Shown piece by piece: positions 6,403-15,007 of a stretch of DNA of 20,129 bases (the stretch's first letter is position 1; each line of letters opens with the position of its first letter). The notes below the pieces were generated by a model that saw only the letters and a list, made by a program, of their open reading frames with translations, searched no databases and was not told where the DNA came from. A program made the position numbers and the translations under genes. Source of the DNA: JAITMY01 sp031549685 (GTDB taxonomy: Bacteria; Bacteroidota; Bacteroidia; Bacteroidales; UBA932); assembly GCA_031549685.1 (NCBI GenBank), contig JAVBPG010000050.1, positions 1 through 20,129 of the forward strand, given 5' to 3'.

Positions 6403-6561
6403 TCATGCTGATCTGCCAGTTGGCGGAGAAGCATCTCAAGTTGGCAAAAAGGCAAAGCAAGAACCACCGTCATTGCGAGCGAAGCGAAGCAATCTCAAGC
6501 TATGATTGTCTCCGCCAAAAAATAGATTGCCGCGTCCTCGTTCCTCGTCCTCGCACATGAC
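6403..6561. repeat. Composite dispersed repeat between dxr and rseP
   Basis: Several repeat units lie in tandem: TCATGCTGATC..GCATCTCA (6403-6438), GTCATTGCGAGCGAAGCGAA..GCAATCTCA (6469-6497), and a degraded opposite-strand partner from AGATTGCCGCG to ACATGAC (about 6523-6561). They resemble units at 127-158 and 18551-18683. No gene is seen in the 266-bp gap. An AT-rich stretch (about 6590-6625) precedes the rseP ATG. Confidence 0.65.
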
Positions 6562-6627
6562 GCGCGACACAAGGAGTATGAGAAGGGAATAATTTTTAAT
6601 TGTTAATTCTTAATTTTAATTGAATAC

Positions 6628-8019
6628 ATGGGAGTTTTAGTTCAAATAGCGCAGCTGCTGATTAGCTTGGGGCTGCTGGTGTTGGTGCACGAGCTGGGGC
6701 ACTTTTTGGTGGCGCGGGCATTCAAAACGAGGGTCGATAAATTTTACCTGTTTTTTAACCCGTGGCTATCAGTGCTGCGCGCCAAGCGCATTGATGGAAA
6801 ATGGCAGCTCAGCTGGTTCTCAAAAAAGTCCCCAAAAGAGTGGGAAAACTACCCCGAAAATACCGAGTGGGGCCTGGGCTGGCTGCCGCTGGGCGGCTAC
6901 TGCAAAATTGCGGGCATGATTGACGAATCGATGGATACCGAGGCCATGAAAAAGCCCGCGCAGCCCTGGGAGTTTCGCGCAAAGCCTACCTGGCAGCGCT
7001 TCCTTATTATTACCGGCGGCGTGCTGGTAAACTTTGTGTCGGCGCTGATGATTTTCTCCATGATACTATTCGTTTGGGGAAAAACGTATATACCCGTTAG
7101 CAAGGCCACCTACGGTTACGACTTTTGCCAAACGGCGCTCAACAACGGCTTTCAAAACGGCGACCGCATTATTGCCATCGACAGCGTAAAGCCCGAAACG
7201 CTGGGGCAAGTCGTGGGCTTCGTGCTGGAGGAGGGGAGCAAGGAGCTTACGCTGGTTCGCGGCGCCGATACCCTTAGCCTTACGCTGCCCGCGGACTTTT
7301 CGCAGCAGCTGATTGCCGCCAACGAAAAAATGTTTGCCGACGAGCGAGCGCCCTTTGTGGTGGCCGAAGTCTCGAACGGAGGCCCCGCGGCGCAGGCGCA
7401 GCTGCAGGCCGGCGATAGCATTGTGGGCATCAACGGCGCGCCGGTGCCGTTCATGGCGCAGGTAATGGATAGCCTCCTGGCGCACGCCGAGCAGCCCATC
7501 ACGCTTAGCTTTTACCGCAAGGGCGAGCTGCTGTCGCAGGAAATTACGCCCACCGAAAAAGGGAAGATAGGCGTAGCGCTACGCCCCGCCATTTCATTCT
7601 TTGAGGTAAATAAGCGGGAGTACGGCTTCTTTGAATCCATTCCGGCGGGGATTTCGCTCGGCACCAACACGCTGGTAAATTACGTGAAAGGCTTTAAGCA
7701 TATCGCCTCAAAAGATGGCGTAAAAAGCTTAGGCGGATTCGGCACCATCGGCAGCCTGTTTACGCAGGTATGGAGCTGGCCGCACTTTTGGAACATGACG
7801 GCGTTTTTGTCCATTATATTGGCCTTTATGAACATACTACCCATTCCCGCGCTCGACGGCGGGCACATGATATTTATTTTGTACGAGATGGTAACCAAGC
7901 GCAAGCCCAGCGATAAGTTTTTGGAGTACGCGCAAATGGTGGGCTTGTTCCTGCTGCTGGCGCTAATGGTGTACGCCAATGGGAATGACTTGGTGAGGTG
8001 GTTGGGGAAGTTCTTTTAA
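6628..8019 (+). CDS. rseP: RIP metalloprotease (site-2 protease)
   Basis: This 463-residue inner-membrane zinc protease cuts transmembrane segments of regulators or membrane proteins. Its best-known role is cleaving anti-sigma factor RseA in E. coli. The first membrane helix carries HELGH (21-25). Residues to about 110 form a cytoplasmic insert containing GWLPLGGYCKIAGM, the membrane-associated loop of the family. Two PDZ-like domains follow (about 152-230 and 242-315; QNGDRIIAID and QAGDSIVGING). The last part carries NILPIPALDGGH with the third zinc ligand D410, and a C-terminal helix. Length fits the family. The ATG follows an AT-rich leader with no obvious Shine-Dalgarno. No anti-sigma substrate gene is seen nearby, so the target is unknown. 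Confidence 0.96.
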   Translation: MGVLVQIAQLLISLGLLVLVHELGHFLVARAFKTRVDKFYLFFNPWLSVLRAKRIDGKWQLSWFSKKSPKEWENYPENTEWGLGWLPLGGYCKIAGMIDESMDTEAMKKPAQPWEFRAKPTWQRFLIITGGVLVNFVSALMIFSMILFVWGKTYIPVSKATYGYDFCQTALNNGFQNGDRIIAIDSVKPETLGQVVGFVLEEGSKELTLVRGADTLSLTLPADFSQQLIAANEKMFADERAPFVVAEVSNGGPAAQAQLQAGDSIVGINGAPVPFMAQVMDSLLAHAEQPITLSFYRKGELLSQEITPTEKGKIGVALRPAISFFEVNKREYGFFESIPAGISLGTNTLVNYVKGFKHIASKDGVKSLGGFGTIGSLFTQVWSWPHFWNMTAFLSIILAFMNILPIPALDGGHMIFILYEMVTKRKPSDKFLEYAQMVGLFLLLALMVYANGNDLVRWLGKFF

Positions 8020-8028
8020 CGAGCCCCT

Positions 8029-8123
8029 GTCATTGCGGGCTTGACCCCGCAATCTCAAAATATAAAATAACCTTTCTACTCTGTTTTTCTTAGTAAAGGA
8101 TTGCGGGTCAAGCCCGCAATGAC
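8029..8123. repeat. Long inverted repeat of the GTCATTGCGGGCTTGAC family
   Basis: The left arm GTCATTGCGGGCTTGACC.. (8029-8054) and right arm (8099-8123) are reverse complements apart from one extra C. They enclose a 44-bp AT-rich centre. Each arm is also a small palindrome (TTGCGGG-CTTGA-CCCGCAA). The element fills the gap between rseP and lepA and could fold into a strong hairpin in RNA from either strand. Confidence 0.85.
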
Positions 8124-8143
8124 AACGTAATCTGAAATTATAA

Positions 8144-9931
8144 ATGCAAAACATTCGCAACTTTTGTATCATAGCCCACATTGACCACGGGAAAAGCACG
8201 CTGGCCGACCGTTTGCTCGAAATTACCAAAACGGTAACCGGACGAGAAATGGAGGCGCAGGTGCTCGACAACATGGAGCTCGAAAAGGAAAAGGGAATCA
8301 CCATTAAGAGCCACGCCATACAAATGGACTACGTGAGGAACGGGCAAAAGTACGTGCTCAACCTCATCGACACGCCGGGGCACGTGGACTTCAGCTACGA
8401 GGTAAGCCGCGCCATTGCCTCGTGCGAGGGTGCGCTGCTCATCGTTGACGCCACGCAGGGCATTCAGGCGCAAACCATTTCGAACCTGTACCTGGCCCTG
8501 GAGCACGACCTCGAAATCATTCCCGTGATCAACAAAATTGACATGGAGGCCGCCATGATTGACGAGGTAAGCGACCAAATTATCGACCTCATAGGCTGCA
8601 AAAAGGAGGATATTATTCCCGTAAGCGCCAAGACGGGCCTGAACGTGGAAACCATTCTGGAGGCCGTGGTGGAGCGCATTCCCGCGCCCAAGGGTAGCGA
8701 GGAGGCTCCGCTGCAGGCGCTGATTTTCGACTCGGTGTTCAACTCCTTCCGCGGCATTATTGCCTACTACAAGGTTGTGAACGGCGTACTCCGCAAGGGC
8801 CAAAAGGTAAAATTCATCAACACCGGCAAGGAGTACTACGCCGACGAGGTGGGCATTCTGCGCCTCAACATGGAGCCGCGCGACGAGGTGCGCACGGGCG
8901 ATGTGGGCTACATTATTTCGGGCATAAAAGCCGCCGCCGAGGTAAAGGTGGGCGACACCATTACCACCGTTGAAAATCCCGCCACGCAGTCCATTGCCGG
9001 ATTTGAGGACGTGAAGCCAATGGTGTTTGCGGGTATTTACCCTGTAAGCACTGACGAATACGAAGACCTGCGCGCGTCGATGGAAAAGCTGCAGCTCAAC
9101 GATGCCTCGCTTACGTTTGAGCCCGAGTCTTCGCTCGCGTTAGGCTTCGGTTTCCGCTGCGGATTCTTAGGCTTGCTGCACATGGAGATTATCCAGGAGC
9201 GCCTGTACCGCGAGTTCGACATGGACGTTATTACCACCGTGCCCAACGTTTCGTTCAACGTTTACACCACGCAGGGCGAGCTGATAACGGTGCACAACCC
9301 CTCGGGCCTACCCGCCCCCACGCTGATTGACCACGTGGAGGAGCCCTACATCAAGGCGCAGGTAATTACCAAAACCGACTACTTAGGCATTGTGATGAAG
9401 CTGTGCTTGGACAAGCGCGGCATACTCAAAAATCAGCACTTCATTTCGCCCACACGCGTGGAGCTTTCGCTGGATATGCCGCTGAGCGAAATTGTATTCG
9501 ACTTTTACGATAAGCTCAAGAGCATTTCGCGCGGCTACGCTTCATTCGATTACCAGCTGACCGATTACCGTCCTGCGGAATTGGCAAAGTTGGACATCCT
9601 GCTCAACAGCGAGCCGGTGGACGCCCTGTCGGCGCTCATTCACAAAGACCATGCCTACGACTTTGGCCGCAAGATGTGCGAGAAGCTCAAGGAGCTCATT
9701 CCGCGCCAGCAGTTCGACATTGCCATACAGGCCGCCATCGGCGCCAAAATTATTGCCCGCGAAACGGTAAAGGCCGTGCGCAAGGACGTGCTTGCCAAGT
9801 GCTACGGCGGCGATATTTCGCGTAAGCGCAAGCTGCTCGAAAAGCAGAAGAAGGGCAAAAAGCGCATGCGCCAGGTGGGCAACGTGGAGGTACCGCAGGA
9901 GGCGTTCCTGGCGGTGCTAAAGATGGATTAG
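8144..9931 (+). CDS. lepA: Elongation factor 4 (LepA), ribosome-associated GTPase
   Basis: This 595-residue translational GTPase binds ribosomes and affects translocation and initiation or assembly fidelity. The G domain has G1 AHIDHGKST (11-19), G2 in GITIKS (51-56), G3 DTPGH (76-80) and G4 NKID (130-133). It is followed by the EF-G-like domain II and III regions, domain V-like sequences (GFGFRCGFLGLLHMEIIQER) and the LepA-specific C-terminal domain (GGDISRKRKLLEKQKKGKKR). Length matches the family. The start is the ATG at 8144, beginning MQNIRNFCIIAHIDHGKST as expected. It is separated from rseP by a repeat element, so a shared transcript is uncertain. Confidence 0.98.
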   Translation: MQNIRNFCIIAHIDHGKSTLADRLLEITKTVTGREMEAQVLDNMELEKEKGITIKSHAIQMDYVRNGQKYVLNLIDTPGHVDFSYEVSRAIASCEGALLIVDATQGIQAQTISNLYLALEHDLEIIPVINKIDMEAAMIDEVSDQIIDLIGCKKEDIIPVSAKTGLNVETILEAVVERIPAPKGSEEAPLQALIFDSVFNSFRGIIAYYKVVNGVLRKGQKVKFINTGKEYYADEVGILRLNMEPRDEVRTGDVGYIISGIKAAAEVKVGDTITTVENPATQSIAGFEDVKPMVFAGIYPVSTDEYEDLRASMEKLQLNDASLTFEPESSLALGFGFRCGFLGLLHMEIIQERLYREFDMDVITTVPNVSFNVYTTQGELITVHNPSGLPAPTLIDHVEEPYIKAQVITKTDYLGIVMKLCLDKRGILKNQHFISPTRVELSLDMPLSEIVFDFYDKLKSISRGYASFDYQLTDYRPAELAKLDILLNSEPVDALSALIHKDHAYDFGRKMCEKLKELIPRQQFDIAIQAAIGAKIIARETVKAVRKDVLAKCYGGDISRKRKLLEKQKKGKKRMRQVGNVEVPQEAFLAVLKMD

Positions 9932-9969
9932 TCTGTTAATTAGCATGTTAAACAAATACAGATCTTACT

Positions 9970-10007
9970 ACTAAAGTAAAATAACAATTCTCTTATTTTA
10001 CTTTAGT
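9970..10007. promoter_or_regulatory. Perfect palindrome upstream of fic (site A)
   Basis: Perfect 15-bp arms, ACTAAAGTAAAATAA (9970-9984) and its reverse complement (9993-10007), surround an 8-bp centre. The half-site AAAGTAAAATAAC recurs in site B 43 bp downstream. The AT-rich stem and the second copy at the promoter make an operator more likely than a lepA terminator, but a terminator role is possible. Confidence 0.7.
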
Positions 10008-10012
10008 GGCGT

Positions 10013-10047
10013 CAAAGTAAAATAACGATTTTTTTATTTTACCTTTG
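10013..10047. promoter_or_regulatory. Second palindrome upstream of fic, overlapping the promoter (site B)
   Basis: CAAAGTAAAATAA (10013-10025) faces TTATTTTACCTTTG (10034-10047), complementary except for one extra base. With site A this gives four copies of the same half-site. The right arm contains the -7 box TACCTTTG (10040-10047), so a protein bound here would cover the fic promoter. Confidence 0.65.
10040..10047 (+). promoter_or_regulatory. -7 promoter box of fic
   Basis: TACCTTTG is a perfect match to TAnnTTTG, 19 bp before the ATG at 10067. The -33 region falls within the left arm of site B and has no clear TTG. Confidence 0.55.
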
Positions 10048-10066
10048 TAGCCAAATTTTACCATCA

Positions 10067-11209
10067 ATGATTTGTATTGAAAAATTCAATGCCGGAAGTC
10101 ACTTACCTGGAGTTGGATACAAGTATTTTGTGCCTAATCTTATTAATAAGGAGTGGACTTGGAGTGATGCCGGGCTAAACAAGCTGCTGGAAAGCGCCTC
10201 TTTTGAACTCGGGCAACTCAACTCATTTGGCAAGTTGGTTCCTAACGTAGATTTGTTCATACATCTACACATAACAAAGGAAGCTGTCGTTTCAAGTAAA
10301 ATAGAGGGAACTCAAACGCATTTTGACGAAGCATTTTTGCAAAAAGAAAACATTCCCTCCGAACGAAAAGACGATTGGCAGGAGGTGCAAAATTACACCG
10401 AGGCTCTCAACATGGCCATTAAAGAGTTGGCCTCGCTACCCATTTCATCTCGACTGATTTTACAAACGCATAAAACACTTTTGCAAGGTGTGCGAGGTGA
10501 TAAAAAAACGCTCGGAGAATACCGGAGAAGCCAAAACTGGATAGGAGGAAAAAGCCTTGCAGATGCCGTATTTATTCCACCACATCACAATTATTTACCT
10601 GAACTAATTAGCGATTTAGAAAATTTTATACACAACGAAAATTTAAGCATTCCTCTTCTAATAAAAATTGCGATTATTCACTATCAGTTTGAAACTATAC
10701 ACCCTTTTTTAGACGGAAACGGACGAATAGGAAGGCTGCTTATTACGCTACTCTTAATAGAAAAAAAAGTGCTTGGAATTCCACTACTGTACCTATCGAG
10801 CTACTTTGAGCAGGATAAGAACTTGTACTACGACAATCTTACCCGCGTTCGAACGCACAATGATTTGCTGCAGTGGATAAAATATTTTTTGGTTGGAGTT
10901 GAGCAAACATCTAAAAAAGCTACGCAAACATTAAGCAGCTTGATGATGTTAAAAAAAGAGCACGAGGCAACTATTCAAGCCCGGTTCGGCAGAAGGCTAA
11001 AATCAGGGCTAATATTACATCAACACTTACTTCAACAACCCCTGCTCAGCATAAAAGAGGTGCAAGGCATTTGCAACTTATCACCCAAAGCTGCGGGAGA
11101 GCTAGTGCAAACATTTGTTGACAATAAAATGCTCACAGAGTTTTCCGGACAAGCGCGAAATCGCATCTTTATGTATGAGCCATATTTAAATTTATTTGAA
11201 GATAAATAA
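10067..11209 (+). CDS. Fic-family AMPylase with C-terminal winged-helix domain
   Basis: This 380-residue Fic protein is predicted to transfer AMP or another nucleotide phosphate group to a target hydroxyl. The N-terminal domain carries the autoinhibitory motif (S/T)xxxE(G/N) as S76-S-K-I-E80-G81 (class II, inhibitor in cis). The flap lies near FIPPHHNYLPEL (169-180), and the complete active-site motif HPFLDGNGRIGR is at 212-223 with catalytic H212. The C-terminus (about 312-370; LLSIKEVQGICNLSPKAAGE) looks like a winged helix-turn-helix, so the protein may bind DNA. Tandem palindromes over its promoter suggest autoregulation. The gene is visibly richer in A+T than lepA and sufE, suggesting acquisition. 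sufE starts 3 bp after the stop codon. The target is unknown. Confidence 0.93.
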   Translation: MICIEKFNAGSHLPGVGYKYFVPNLINKEWTWSDAGLNKLLESASFELGQLNSFGKLVPNVDLFIHLHITKEAVVSSKIEGTQTHFDEAFLQKENIPSERKDDWQEVQNYTEALNMAIKELASLPISSRLILQTHKTLLQGVRGDKKTLGEYRRSQNWIGGKSLADAVFIPPHHNYLPELISDLENFIHNENLSIPLLIKIAIIHYQFETIHPFLDGNGRIGRLLITLLLIEKKVLGIPLLYLSSYFEQDKNLYYDNLTRVRTHNDLLQWIKYFLVGVEQTSKKATQTLSSLMMLKKEHEATIQARFGRRLKSGLILHQHLLQQPLLSIKEVQGICNLSPKAAGELVQTFVDNKMLTEFSGQARNRIFMYEPYLNLFEDK

Positions 11210-11212
11210 TCA

Positions 11213-11632
11213 ATGAACATCTCCGAAATACAGCAGCAAATAGTTGACGATTTCAGCGTGTTTACCGAGTGGCTCGATAAGTACGCCTACCTGATAGAGT
11301 TGGGGAAAGCGCTGGAGCCGTACGACCCGAAGTACAAGGCTGAGCAAAACCTCATACAAGGCTGCCAAAGCCGCGTGTGGCTGCACGCCGAGCTGGTAGA
11401 TGATAAAATTATTTTTACCGCCGACAGCGATGCCATTATTACGAAGGGAATTATTTCGCTGCTCATTCGCGTTTTTTCGGGGCAAACGCCGCAGGATATC
11501 ATGAGCGCCGACCTGACCTTTTTAGACCAAATCGGCCTTCGCGAAAACCTTTCGCCTACCCGTGCCAACGGCTTGCTGAGCATGGTAAAACAGATGAAGC
11601 TGTACGCGATTGCGTTCAACGCAAAAATGTAG
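11213..11632 (+). CDS. sufE: SufE-family cysteine desulfuration protein
   Basis: This 139-residue SufE protein accepts persulfide sulfur from a SufS-type cysteine desulfurase and passes it to the Fe-S scaffold. The acceptor cysteine is C51 in LIQGCQSRVWL, the same position as in E. coli SufE. The rest of the fold (DDFSVFTEWLDKYAYLIELG at the N-terminus; LRENLSPTRANGLLSMVKQM near the end) and length match the family. It starts 3 bp after fic and is probably read from the fic transcript unless a promoter lies inside fic. The other suf genes are not in the window. Base composition is like the rest of the region and unlike fic. Confidence 0.95.
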   Translation: MNISEIQQQIVDDFSVFTEWLDKYAYLIELGKALEPYDPKYKAEQNLIQGCQSRVWLHAELVDDKIIFTADSDAIITKGIISLLIRVFSGQTPQDIMSADLTFLDQIGLRENLSPTRANGLLSMVKQMKLYAIAFNAKM

Positions 11633-11749
11633 AAATAGCCGGAATAAGTCCATGCTTTTTGAAAAATTTTTGCGTAAATTCGCCGATGTTGTTTTACAGA
11701 TGAGCCCTTGTATGGAAAAAACTGTAAGAGTTTTCATCATTCGCACTAC

Positions 11750-14017
11750 ATGAAGAAATTTCTACATATCGCCTTTGTTCTGATTTTTGCAATACCTCTT
11801 CACGCTGCACTCCCCGGCGACCGCTACTTTGACGAGGTTACACTAGCCATCGACACTTCTTTATACCGGCTGAGCCAAAACACCATTCTGAATCAGCGCA
11901 AGCATCAGCTATATTTTGAGTACACCTCCCGCTATACGGAGTGCGAGCTCCGCCTCTACCCAAAAGAGGGTGCTAATATTCAAAAACTTTCATTTCTTCA
12001 GTCAGGCGGTTACGAAATACTTGATTCGCTTGTCTTACTCCAAGATGAAAACTGCTACCGCGGTCGTATTCGCTTTTTGGACTTATTCAACAACTCCCAA
12101 CTCTCTGTGCTTGTCGATGTGGCAATGCTACGCGATGGAGGTGTACTGCGAACTCGCACATGGGAGTTGGCGCTGTTTCCGTACACCCAAACATGGGTAA
12201 AATTCTTTGCTGCTAACGACGTGTTGTTTGTTGGAGAGGAAAAGGCTTTTGAGATAGAAACTAACAACGTTGACAACATTAAGCTCACCTCCGATTGGCA
12301 AACCAGTGATGGAATTGATTACCGCATGGTTTCGCGCGAAGGTAGGCTACAGCTCATTTTACAGCCGCGCGAGCTCGGCGTAAAATCGCTGAATATAGAA
12401 GTCGAAACTTCGGTTCCATTTTTGAACAGCGAAAAAAAGTTGAGCAACAAAATCACCATTTCGTCGCCACCGCTTACCGTCAAGGCCAGCCGTCTTGTGT
12501 TTTTAAATCTTGATAAAAAGGAGGTTACCTACGACGAGGAATCGCGCTACAAGGGCGTAATGCTTAGCATTGACAACAACAGGCGGCTACAGGTCAACAA
12601 AACCTACCGCATAGAAGACCAGGAGGCGCCCGGCGGCTCGCTCATAGGCGAGCTCTTTGCCATAAAAGAGCTGGCCAACGATAAGGTGCTGTGCAAGCTG
12701 ACCGTATTCAACATGCACCGCAAAACCGAGGGCTACCTCTACATCAAATCCGGCGATGCACCCATGTTTATTACCAACCTCGACATTACCCCAAAAACGC
12801 AAATAGCGGCCATCAACGTGCTGCACGAGGGCGAGGATTGGATACAGAGCAACAAGGTTAAGCCCGGCGAAACCATTGACGTGAGCGTTGAGGGTACCTC
12901 GCTGCACAAGGCGCGATTTGCGTGGCAGGATGTGCAGGACGTAACATCGGATACGGTAAACCAAACCGAGGATAGGCGCCTGTTTCGCCTGCGCATTCCC
13001 ATGAGCGTAAACAAGCGCCAGGTGGCGCTGCTCAACAACGGGCAGCCCACCGGAAGGTTCCTGCTGGTGGAGGAGTACCAGTCCCCGCGCCCCTTCGATT
13101 TTGTTACGCTCAGCTACGGCAGCGGCGGGCAGGTGCCGGTCAATAAAATCAACAACATCATCATATCGCGCAACGTTATCAAGGAGTTTACCTTTTCGTT
13201 CGACCGGTCGATGATTGACAGCAAATCAAAGCTGTACGGCAAGCAGTACTTCGATATTGATGTGCGTATTCTGGGAAAGAAGGGCGAAATTATTGAAATG
13301 CGCTCGCTAAAAAACCAGCTGGTGTGCCCCGATGAAACATCGCCGCGCGGCGCCTTCTACAAGGATAAAAATTGCCTGAACGAGGACATCAACCTCAACA
13401 AAATACTGAACACCAAAACCAGCACGCTCGACAACTTCGGCAAGGTACAGGTGGACATCCGGCAATCGGCTGAAAAGTACGCCGAGCCTGTGTTTGAAAA
13501 GCGCGTGGAGGTAATTTACCAGCCCAAGGTGCTGTTCGACATCGACCTCTCGCTGCCGGCCGGTATGATGATTCAGAATTTGGGCGAAAGCAAGGCCGAG
13601 AAGGAGGCGAACGAGAAGTACCAGCAGGAAATGGTCAACTACGAGAAGGCGTTTGAAAAATACATCAACGGCGAAATAACCAACGAGCCCACCAGACCGG
13701 TTAAGCCCGAAAAAGCGTCGTTTACCGACAACCTTGGCGGTATAAGCATCGCGCTCATTGCGCAGTTCAGCTTTACCGACGGCGAAAAGGCGGGCAAGCT
13801 AAAACCGTGGCGCTGCGGTGCGGGTTTTCTCTTCATCAACACCTTCAATTTTCGCGAAACCGCCCAGCGCGACCTGGCCATGGTGGTGCTTGGCAGCATT
13901 TACCCGCTCAGCCAGCGCCGCATGTTCAACGTGCCCATTCACGCCGGGTTTGGCTACAAGCTTCAGGGCAAAATTCCCTTTGTAATGATAAGCCCTGGGA
14001 TAAGTATTACGTTTTAA
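11750..14017 (+). CDS. Large secreted protein of unknown function
   Basis: I do not recognise a family for this 755-residue protein. It has a clear signal peptide (MKKFLHIAFVLIFAIPLHA, cleavage probably before ALPGDRYF). The body is predicted to be mostly beta strands, with possible Ig-like modules (for example around KVKPGETIDVSVEGTSLHKA). A charged helical stretch follows (about residues 608-650; KAEKEANEKYQQEMVNYEKA), then a last 100 residues rich in alternating hydrophobic and glycine positions ending VMISPGISITF. The terminal aromatic residue and this pattern suggest outer-membrane association, but this is not proven. The ATG at 11750 is chosen over an in-frame one at 11708 because it opens directly on the signal peptide. 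The first third looks more AT-rich than the rest. A strong terminator lies downstream. Confidence 0.85.
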   Translation: MKKFLHIAFVLIFAIPLHAALPGDRYFDEVTLAIDTSLYRLSQNTILNQRKHQLYFEYTSRYTECELRLYPKEGANIQKLSFLQSGGYEILDSLVLLQDENCYRGRIRFLDLFNNSQLSVLVDVAMLRDGGVLRTRTWELALFPYTQTWVKFFAANDVLFVGEEKAFEIETNNVDNIKLTSDWQTSDGIDYRMVSREGRLQLILQPRELGVKSLNIEVETSVPFLNSEKKLSNKITISSPPLTVKASRLVFLNLDKKEVTYDEESRYKGVMLSIDNNRRLQVNKTYRIEDQEAPGGSLIGELFAIKELANDKVLCKLTVFNMHRKTEGYLYIKSGDAPMFITNLDITPKTQIAAINVLHEGEDWIQSNKVKPGETIDVSVEGTSLHKARFAWQDVQDVTSDTVNQTEDRRLFRLRIPMSVNKRQVALLNNGQPTGRFLLVEEYQSPRPFDFVTLSYGSGGQVPVNKINNIIISRNVIKEFTFSFDRSMIDSKSKLYGKQYFDIDVRILGKKGEIIEMRSLKNQLVCPDETSPRGAFYKDKNCLNEDINLNKILNTKTSTLDNFGKVQVDIRQSAEKYAEPVFEKRVEVIYQPKVLFDIDLSLPAGMMIQNLGESKAEKEANEKYQQEMVNYEKAFEKYINGEITNEPTRPVKPEKASFTDNLGGISIALIAQFSFTDGEKAGKLKPWRCGAGFLFINTFNFRETAQRDLAMVVLGSIYPLSQRRMFNVPIHAGFGYKLQGKIPFVMISPGISITF

Positions 14018-14063
14018 AAAGTTTTTTTTACACCACAACAACGCCGCATTTATTGCTAAGAAA

Positions 14064-14107
14064 GGACTTATAGTAGAATCTTACTATAAGCCATTTTTGT
14101 TTTTTAA
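14064..14107 (+). terminator. Intrinsic terminator after the large secreted protein
   Basis: The perfect stem CTTATAGTA (14067-14075) and TACTATAAG (14082-14090), extended by GG/CC nearby, is followed by a T-rich tract (14094-14106). It lies about 50 bp after the stop codon. A potential TTG start at 14097 falls in the T-tract, which supports the transketolase start at 14151. Confidence 0.8.
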
Positions 14108-14150
14108 ATATTTTTCCCTTACTTTGTTGTGTTTTTGCACTTTAAACCCG

Positions 14151-15002
14151 ATGAGTAACACTACACAAAATTTTGTACAGGAGCTGGCCTGCAAGGCGGA
14201 ACACATTCGCCGCCGATCGCTCGAAATCATTCACTGCTCCAAAGGCGGGCACACGGGCGGAGGCCTGTCGTCGGCCGACATACTGGCCACGCTGTACCTA
14301 CACGTAATGAACGTTGACCCGAAAAACCCCGCCAAGCCCGACCGCGACCGCTTTGTGATGAGCAAGGGACACTGCGTGGAGGCACTTTACTGCGCGCTGG
14401 TTGAGGCAGGATTCATTCCCGACTCGCTGCTGGAAGAGTACGGAAAATTCGGCACAATTCTTGCCGGACACCCCACCAAAAAAGTTCCGGGCGTGGAAAT
14501 CAACAGCGGCGCGCTGGGGCACGGTTTGCCCGTGGGCGTAGGCATGGCCATTGCCGCCAAAATGGATAAAAAGGACTACCTGACCTACGTGCTCATGGGC
14601 GATGGCGAGCAGGGCGAAGGCTCCATTTACGAAGCCGCCATGGCCGGCAGCCACTACAAGCTCGATAACCTCGTGGCCATCATCGACCGCAACGGATTGC
14701 AGATTAGCGGCAGCACCGAAAACGTAATGTCGCTTGAACCCATGCGCCAGCGCTGGGAGGCCTTCGGCTGGAGCGTGTTGGAGGTAAACGGCAACAGCAT
14801 TCCCGAGCTGCTGCAAGCCTTTGAAACTTTCAAAAAAGATAAGGGCGGAAAGCCGCACCTGCTCATCGCCCGCACGGTAAAAGGAAAGGGCGTGTCGTAC
14901 ATGGAAAACGTGGCCAAGTGGCACCACGGCGTACCCAACGAGGAGCAGCTGGCGCAGGCCAAGGAAGAAATTGCCAAGCGGCTGAGTACCTTGTCCGAAT
15001 AA
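14151..15002 (+). CDS. Transketolase, N-terminal subunit
   Basis: This 283-residue protein is the cofactor-binding half of a split transketolase, which moves two-carbon units between ketose and aldose phosphates together with the C subunit encoded next. Near the start is GGHTGGGLSSADIL (32-45, counterpart of the GHPG region). The thiamine diphosphate/Mg motif runs from GDGEQGEGS (150-158) to N181 in IIDRNGLQ. H74 lies in SKGHCVEA and H107 in AGHPTK. The ATG at 14151 gives a normal N-terminus (MSNTTQNF). A preceding terminator implies a new promoter between 14108 and 14150, but I see only a weak TACTTTG-like candidate at 14120. The C subunit starts about 90 bp downstream. Confidence 0.95.
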   Translation: MSNTTQNFVQELACKAEHIRRRSLEIIHCSKGGHTGGGLSSADILATLYLHVMNVDPKNPAKPDRDRFVMSKGHCVEALYCALVEAGFIPDSLLEEYGKFGTILAGHPTKKVPGVEINSGALGHGLPVGVGMAIAAKMDKKDYLTYVLMGDGEQGEGSIYEAAMAGSHYKLDNLVAIIDRNGLQISGSTENVMSLEPMRQRWEAFGWSVLEVNGNSIPELLQAFETFKKDKGGKPHLLIARTVKGKGVSYMENVAKWHHGVPNEEQLAQAKEEIAKRLSTLSE

Positions 15003-15007
15003 AACAG

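Noticed and set aside
9970..10007. Intrinsic terminator of lepA
   Set aside because: The stem is AT-rich with no clear T-tract after it, and the same half-site recurs over the fic promoter. An operator is the better explanation, though a dual role is not excluded.
10067..11632. fic-sufE as a toxin-antitoxin pair
   Set aside because: SufE is a clear Fe-S assembly protein with C51, and the Fic inhibitory motif is in the same polypeptide, so no separate antitoxin is needed.
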